Origin: Miscanthus floridulus
Taxonomy: Eukaryota > Streptophyta > Magnoliopsida > Poales > Poaceae
Length of the DNA stretch: 64,000 nucleotides
NCBI RefSeq assembly: GCF_019320115.1
Contig: NC_089593.1
Span: forward strand, 35,039,835 to 35,103,834
Direction of reading: 5' to 3'
Part shown: positions 56,101-64,000 of the stretch, one piece after another
Position numbering within the stretch: position 1 is the stretch's first letter
Layout of the letters: every line of letters begins with the position of its first letter
Notes under the pieces: generated by a model
The model's input: the letters and a program-made list of their open reading frames with translations, nothing else
The model's database searches: none
What the model was told of the DNA's origin: nothing
Program-made: the position numbers and the translations under genes

Positions 56101-59100
56101 TTTATTAAATGAAAACATGACCAAAATAAAGTTGTAGATAGTGATGTATTCAACAACTTTTATGTTCATCACCTTTATAGCTGAAATCATTTAGTGGTTG
56201 AAAATTAGGTTTGAAGTTGTTATTTTCTAAAATTCATAATTTGAATTGTCCAAAATTAGTGACAAAGATAGATGACCACACTAAAATGAAAGAGCATGAT
56301 TTTAGAAAAATTTTAGAAAAAATAATAATATTTTGAGTTAGTATGAGGTAGAAAAACTAGTTATTGGTTTTAGCCACAGATTAAAAAAGAGATCACACTG
56401 GTTCATCATTGATCATCATGAACAGTTGTGATTTTTCCTTTTAATCTCTGGGTAAACTTTGTGACTAGACTTTCTCCCTCATACTAACTCTAAATATGAT
56501 GATTTTTTCCTAAAATTTTCTAAAATCATGCCCTATCAAGTTACTATGTTGATTCGATCATTCTTTTCGTTTGACAAAGTTTGAGTAATTTAAATTTTCA
56601 AATTTAAAAAATTACAAGTTCTAATAAGATTTTGAAATACCAAATGATTTTAGATGAAAAAGTGATGAATACCAAAGATGTATAACTAATTAAGATCTAC
56701 AACTTTTATTTTGGTTATTTCTTCATCTAACAAAGTGATAGTAACCAATATTCACAAATCAACATGTCTCTCATATAGTTCATGAAACTATGAGTGATAT
56801 ATGAATTTGTGAACAATGTTTACTAACACTTTATCAAATGAAGAAGTGACCAAAAATAAAAGTTATAGATAGTGCTGAGTGCAACAACTTTTATGTTCAT
56901 CATGAACAGTTGTGATTTTTCTTTTAAATCCATGGGTAAACTTTGTAACTAGTCTTTCTCCCTCATACTAACTCCAAATGTGATGATTTTTTCCTAAAAT
57001 TTTTTAAAATCATGTCCTATCAAGTTACTATGTTGATTTGGTCATTCTTTTTGTTTGACAAAATTTGAACAATTCAAATTTTAAAATTTAAAAAAATAAC
57101 AAGTTCTAACATGATTTTAAAACACCAAATGATTTCAGCTAAAAAAGTGATAAATACCAAAGTTATATAACTTATCAAGATCTACAACTTTTATTTTGTT
57201 TATTTCTTCATCTGGTAAAGTGATAGTAAATAATATTCACAAATCAATATGTCTCTCATATAATTTATGAAACTATGAGTGATAAGTGAATTTGTGAACA
57301 ATGTTTACTAACACTTTATCAAATGAAGAAGTGACCAAAAATAAAAGTTGTAGACAGTGATGAGTTCAACAACTTTTATGTTCACGACTTTTATAGTTGA
57401 AATCATTTAAGGTTTCAAAATCTTGCTTGAAGTTGTCATTTATTGAAATCTAAAATTTGAACTGTTCACATTTTATTAAATAAAAACATGATCAAAATAA
57501 AGTTGTAGATAGTGATTTGTTCAATAACTTTTATGTTCATCACATTTATAGCTGAAATCATTTAGTGTTTGAAAATTAGGTTTAAAGTTGTTATTTTTTG
57601 AAATTCATAATTTGAATTGTCCAAAATTAGTGAGAAAGATAGGTGACCACACTAAAATAAAAGAGCATGATTTTAAAAAAATTTTAGAAAAAACAATCAT
57701 ATTTGGAGTTAGTATAAGGTAGAAAAACTAGTTATAAGTTTTAGCCACAGATTAAAAAAGAGATCACGCTAGTTCATCATTGATCATCATGAACAGTTGT
57801 GATTTTTCTGTTTAATCTCTGGGTAAACTTTGTGACTAGTCTTTTTCCCTCATACTAACTCTAAATGTGATGATTTTTTCCTAAGATTTTCTAAAAACAT
57901 GCCCTATCAAGTGACTATGTTGATTTGATCATTCTTTTCGTTTAACAAAGTTTGAGCAATTAAAATTTTCAAATTTAAAAAAATTACAAGTTCTAACAAG
58001 ATTTTGAAATACCAAATGATTTTAGCTGAAAAAGTGGTGAATACCAAAGATGTATAACCCATCAAGATCTACAACTTTTATTTTGGTTATTTCTTCATCT
58101 GATAAAGTGATAGTAAGCAATATTCACAAAACAACATGTTTCTCATATAGTTCATGAAACTATGAGTGATATGTCAATTTGTGAACAATGTTTACTAACA
58201 CTTTGTCAAATAAAGAAGTGATCAAAATAAAAGTTGTAGATAATAATGAGTTCAACAACTTTTATGTTCACGAGTTTTGTAGTTGAAATCATTTAAGATT
58301 TCAAAATCTTCCTTGAAGTTATCATTTATTGAAATTCATAATTTGAACTATTCCAATTTTATTAAATGAAAACATGACCAAAATAAAGTTGTAGATAGTG
58401 ATGTGTTCAACAACTTTTATGTTCATCACCTTTACAGCTGAAATCATTTAGTGGTTGAAAATCAGGTTTGAAGTTGTTATTTTCTGAAATTCATAATTCG
58501 AATTATCCAAAATTAGTGACAAAGATAGATGACCACACTAAAATGAAAGAGCATGATTTTAGAAAATTTTAGGAAAAAAACAATGATATTTGGAGTTAGT
58601 ATGAGGTAGAAAAACTAGTTATAAGTTTTAGCCATAGATTAAAAAAGAAATCACACTTGTTCATCATTGATCATCATGAGCAGTTGTGATTTTTCTTTTT
58701 AATCTCTGGGTAAACTTTGTAACTAATCTTTCTCCCTCATACTAACTCTAAATATGATGATTTTTTCTTAAAATTTTGTAAAATCATGCCCTATCAAGTG
58801 ACTGTGTTGATTTGGTCATTCTTTTTGTTTGACAAAGTATAAGCAATTCAAATTTCTAAATTTAAAAAATAACATGTTCTAACAAGATTTTGAAATACCA
58901 AATGATTTTAGCTGAAAAAGTGATGAATACCAAAGATGTATAACTCATCAAGATCTACAACTTTTATTTTGGTTATTTCTTCATCTGACAAAGTGATAGT
59001 AAAAAATATTCACAAATCAACATGTCTCTCATATAATTCATGAAACTATGAGTGATATGTGAATTTATAAACAATGTTTACTAATACTTTGTCAAATGAA

Positions 59101-62100
59101 GAAAATAACCCAAATAAAAGTTGTAGATAGTGATGAGTTCAACAACTTTTATGTTCACGACTTTTATAGTTGAAATCATTTAAGGTTTTAAAATCTTGCT
59201 TGGAATTGTCATTTATTGAAAATTAAAATTTAAACTGTTCAAATTTTATTAAATGAAAACATGACCAAAATAAAGTTGTAGATAGTGATGTGTTCGACAA
59301 CTTTTATGTTCATCACATTTACAGTTAAAATCATTTAGTGGTTGAAAATTAGGTTTGAAGTTATTATTTTCTGAAATTCATAATTTTAATTGTCCAAATT
59401 AATGACAAAGATAGATGACCACACTAAAATAAAAGAGCATGATTTTAGAAAAAATTGGGGAAAAAACAATCATATTTGGAGTTAGTATGAGGTAGAAAAC
59501 TAGTTATAAGTTTCAGCCACAGATTAAAAAAGAGATCACACTGGTTCATTATTGATCATCATGAACATTTATGATTTTTCTTTTTAATTTCTAGATAAAC
59601 TTTGTAACTAGTCTTTCTCCCTCATACTAACTCCAAATGTGATGATTTTTTTCCTAAAATTTTCTAAAATCATGCCCTATCAGGTTACCTTATTGATTTG
59701 GCCATTCTTTTCGTTTGACAAAGTTTGAGCAATTTAAATTTTCAAATTTAAAAAAATGACAAGTTCTAACAAGATTTTGAAACACCAAATGATTTCAGCC
59801 AAAAAAGTGATAAATACCAAAGATGTATAACTCATCAAGATCTTCAACTTTTATTTTGCTTATTTCTTCACCTGACAAAGTGATAGTAAATATTGTTCAC
59901 AAATCAACATGTCTCTCATATAGTTCATGAAACTATGAGTGATATATGAATTTATGAATAATGTTTACTAACACTTTGTCAAATGAAGAAGTAACCAAAA
60001 TAAAAGTTGTAGATAGTGATGAGTTCAACAACTTTTATGTTTATGACTTCTGTAGTTGAAATCATTTAAGGTTTGAAAATCTTATTTGAAGTTGTCATTT
60101 ATTGAAATTCAAAATTTGAACTATTCAAATTTTGTCAAATGAAAACATGACCAAAATAAAAGTTGTAGATAGTGATGTGTTCAACAACTTTTATGTTCAT
60201 CACCTTTACAGCTAAAATCATTTAGTGGTTGAAAATCAGGTTTGAAGTTGTTATTTTCTAAAATTCAAAATTTAAATTATCCAAAATTAATGACAAAGAT
60301 AGATGACCACACTAAAATGATAGAGCATGATTTTAGAAAATTTTAGGAAAAAAATAATCATATTTGGAGTTAGTATGAGGGAGAAAAACTAGTCACAAGT
60401 TTAAGCAATAGATTAAAAAAATCACACTTGTTCATCATTAATCATCATGAACAGTTGTGATTTTTCTTTTTAATCACTCGGTAAACTTTGTAACTAGTCT
60501 TTCTCCCTCATACTAACTCTAAATGTGATGATTTTTTTCCTAAAATTTACTAAAATCATGTCATATCAAGTTACTGTGTTGATTTTATCATTCTTTTTGT
60601 TTGACAAAGTTTGAGCAATTCAAAATTTCAAATTTAAAAAATGATAAGTTCTAACAAGATTTTGAAAGACCAAATGATTTTAGCTAAAAAAGTGATGAAT
60701 ACCAAAGATGTATGACTTATCAAGATCTACAACATTTATTTTGGTTATTTCGTCATCTGACAAAGTGATAGTAAACAATATTCACAAATCAACATGTCTC
60801 TCATATAGTTCATGAAACTATGAGTGATATGTGAATTTGTGAACAATGTTTACTAATACTTTGTCAAATGAAGAAGTGACAAAAATAAAAGTTGTAGATA
60901 GTGATGAGTTCAACAACTTTTATATTCACGACTTTTGTAGTTGAAATCATTTAAGGTTTCAAAATCTTGCTTGAAGTTGTTATTTATTGAAATTCAAAAT
61001 TTAAATTGTTCAAATTTTATTAAATGAAAATATGACAAAAATAAAGTTGTAGATAGTGATGTGTTCAACAACTTTTATGTTCATCACCTTTACAGCTGAA
61101 ATCATTTAGTGGTTGAAAATCTGGTTTGAAGTTGTTATTTTCTGAAATTTATAATTTGAATGGTCCAAAATTAGTGACAAAGACAAATGACCATACTAAA
61201 ATGATAGAGCATGATATTAGAAACTTTTAGAAAAAAAACAATCATATTTGGAGTTAGTATGAGGGAGAAAAACTAGTCACAAGTTTCAACCATAGATTAA
61301 AAAAAGAAATCACACTTGTTCATCATTGATCATCATGAACAGTTGTAATTTTTCTTTTTAATCACTAGGTAAACTTTGTTACTAGGCTTTCTCCCTCATA
61401 CTAACTCTAAATGTGATGATTTTTTCCTAACATTTACTAAAATCATGTCCTATCAAGTTACTATGTTGATTTCATCATTCTTTTCGTTTGACAAAGTTTG
61501 AGCAATTCAAATTTTAAAATTTAAAAAAATGATAACTTCTAACAAGATTTTGAAAGACCAAATGATTTTAGTTGAAAAAGTGATGAATACCAAAGATGTA
61601 TAACTTATCAAGATCTACAATATTTATTTTGGTTATTTCTTCATCTGACAAAGTGATTGTAAATAATATTCACAAATCAATATGTCTCTCATATAGTTCA
61701 TGAAACTATGAGTGATATGCGAATTTGTGAATAATTTTTACTAACACTTTGTCAAATGAAGAAGTGACCAAAATAAAAGTTGTAGATAGTGATGAGTTCA
61801 ACAACTTTTATGTTCACGACTTTTGTAGTTGAAATCATTTAAGGTTTCAAAATCTTGCTTGAAGTGGTCATTTATTGAAATTCAAATTTGAATTGTTTAA
61901 ATTTTATTAAATGAAAATATGACCAAAATAAAGTTGTAGATAGTGATGTGTTCAACAACTTTTAAGTTCATCACCTTTACAGCTGAAATCATTTAGTGGT
62001 TGTAAATCGGGTTTAAAGTTGTTATTTTCTAAAATTTATAATTTGAATGGTCCAAAATTAGTGACAAAGATAGATGACCACATTAAAATGATAGAGCATG

Positions 62101-64000
62101 ATTTTAGAAAATTTTAGGAAAAAAACAATCATATTTGGAGTTAGTATGAGGGAGAAAAACTAGTTATAAGTTTCAGGCATAGATTAAAAAAAGAAATCAC
62201 ACTTATTCATCATTGATCATCATGAACAGTTGTGATTTTTCTTTTTAATCACTAGGTAAACTTTGTAACTTGTCTTTCTCCCTTATACTAACTCTAAATG
62301 TGATGATTTGTTTCCTAAAATTTACTAAAATCATGTCCTTTCAAGTTACTATGTTGATTTCGTCATTCTTTTCGTTTGGTAAAGTTTGAGCAATTTAAAT
62401 TTTTAAATTTAAAAAATGATAAGTTCTAACAAGATTTTCAAAGACCAAATGATTTAAGCTAAAAAATTGATGAATACCAAAGATGTATAACTCATCAAGA
62501 TCTATAATATTTATTTTGGTTATTTCTTCATCTAACAAAGTGATAGTAAATAGTATTCTCAAATCAACATGTCTCTCATATAGTTCATGAAACTATAAGT
62601 GATATGTGAATTTATGAACAATATTTACTAACACTTTGTCAAATGAAGAAGTGACCAAAATAAAAGTTGTAGATACTAATGAGTTCAACAACTTTTATGT
62701 TCACGACTTTTGTAGTTGAGATCATTTAAGGTTTCAAAATCTTCCTTGAAGTTGTCATTTATTGAAATTCAAAATTTGTACTGTTCCGATTTTATTAAAT
62801 GAAGAGATGAACAAAATAAAGTTATAGATAGTGATATGTTAAACAAGTTTTATGTTCATCACCTTTACAACTTAAATCATTTAGTGGTTGAAAATCAGGT
62901 TTGAAGTTGTTATTTTTTAAATTCAAATTTTAAATTATCCAAAATTAGTGACAAAAAAGATGACCAGACTAAAATGATAGTGCATGATTTTAGAAAATTT
63001 TAGGAAAAAAACCGTCACATTTAGAGTTAGTATGAGGGAGAAAAACTAGTTACAAGTTTTAGGCATAGATTAAAAAAAGAAATCACACTTGTTCATCATT
63101 GATCATCACGAACAGTTATGATTTTTCTTTTTAATCTCTGGGTAAACTTTGTAACTAGTCTTTCTCCCTCGTACAAACTCCAAATGTGATGATTTTTTCC
63201 CTAAAATTTTCTAAAATCATGCCCGATCAAGTTACCGTGTTGATTTGGTCATTCTTTTTGTTTGACAAAGTTTGAGCAATTCAAATTTTCAAATTTAAAA
63301 AAATGGTAAGTTCTAACAAGATTTTGAAACACCAAATGATTTCAGCTAAAAAAGTGATAAATACCAAAGATGTATAACTCATCATGATCTTCAACTTTTA
63401 TTTTGGTTATTTCTTCATCTGACAAAGTGATAATAAACATTATTCACAAATCAATATGTCTCTCATATAGTTCATGAAACTATGAGTGATATATGAATTT
63501 ATGAATAATGTTTACTAACACTTTATCAAATTAAGAAGTGACCCAAATAAAAGTTGCAGATAGTGATGAGTTCAACAACTTTTATGTTCATGAATTCTAT
63601 AATTGAAATCATTTAAGGTTTGAAAATCTTATTTGAAGTTGTCATTTATTGAAATTTAAAATTTGAACTATTCAAATTTTGTCAAATGAAAACATGACCA
63701 AAATAAAAGTTGTAGATAGTGATGTGTTCAACAACTTTTATGTTCATCACCTTTACAGCTAAAATCATTTAGTGGTTGAAAATCAGGTTTGAAGTTGTTA
63801 TTTTCTAAAATTCAAAATTTAAATTATCCAAAATTAGTGACAAAGATAGATGACCACACTAAAATGATAGAGCATGATTTTAGAAAATTTTAGGAAAAAA
63901 ACAATCATATTTGGAGTTAGTATGAGGGAGAAAAACTAGTCACAAGTTTCAGCAATAGATTAAAAAAAATCACACTTGTTCATCATTGATCATCATGAAC
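53140..64000 (+). repeat. Satellite array, 886 bp palindromic monomer, right block (10.9 kb, runs off edge)
   Basis: Same family and orientation as the central block. The P1 landmark recurs at 53220, 54101, 54990, 55877, 56762, 57247, 58134, 59020, 59907, 60792, 61680, 62567 and 63454. Apart from one 485 bp step (a fused monomer at about 56900), all steps are 881-889 bp. This block is more regular than 18998-31258. A private variant, TTAAGCAATAGATTAAAAAAATC, at 60400 recurs at about 63949, four monomers later. No genes. Confidence 0.96.

Noticed and set aside
53140..64000. Idea that the arrays are the inside of a CACTA DNA transposon
   Set aside because: AAAGTTGTAGAT-type repeats do occur in some grass CACTA elements, but no CACTA termini or transposase are visible in the window, so I leave it as an open possibility and not a call.

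Overview
The window looks like plant nuclear heterochromatin from a grass, most likely an Andropogoneae type (sugarcane, Miscanthus or sorghum-like). The evidence is the retrotransposon families present: a SIRE/Maximus copia LTR, large Tekay/Del-type LTRs with TGTAACAC or TGTCACAC ends, and a Tat-lineage Ty3/gypsy element carrying an antisense gene. The species call is an inference from familiarity with these families, not from a search. I found no host protein-coding gene, tRNA, rRNA or CRISPR array. Everything I can explain is transposable element or satellite DNA.

Layout from left to right. 1-3809 is part of a minus-strand Tekay/Del-type LTR that runs off the left edge. 3810-4843 is a minus-strand SIRE-like copia LTR. 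4844-5259 is a piece of an AT-rich satellite. 5260-18997 is a structurally complete Tat-lineage element on the minus strand: identical-length 407 bp LTRs, an ATGAC target duplication, degenerate gag-pro-RT-RH-aRH-IN, 110 bp tandem repeats, and a plus-strand split gene (aORF) between pol and the 3' LTR. 18998-31258 is satellite again. 31259-53139 is a nested insertion: Tekay/Del LTR 'A' (31259-31942 plus 47456-49229) is split by a second Tat copy (31943-47455), whose own 3' LTR is split by a short Tekay/Del derivative (32335-39835). LTR 'B' follows at 49230-53139. From 53140 to the right edge the satellite resumes in the same orientation.

The satellite has a monomer of about 886 bp. Each monomer is built from inverted segments, so it can be read as two overlapping imperfect palindromes, with a longer periodicity of about four monomers (3.54-3.55 kb). 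The Tat element is the other system of note. Two independent copies carry the same antisense, multi-exon gene, with TATA-like motifs upstream on the plus strand. One of these copies has lost all of pol but kept gag, the leader and the antisense gene.

Both Tat copies are inactive as proteins (stops, frameshifts, deletions). Their relative age follows from nesting: satellite first, then LTR A, then Tat copy 2, then the Tekay/Del derivative. Tat copy 1 entered the satellite independently.
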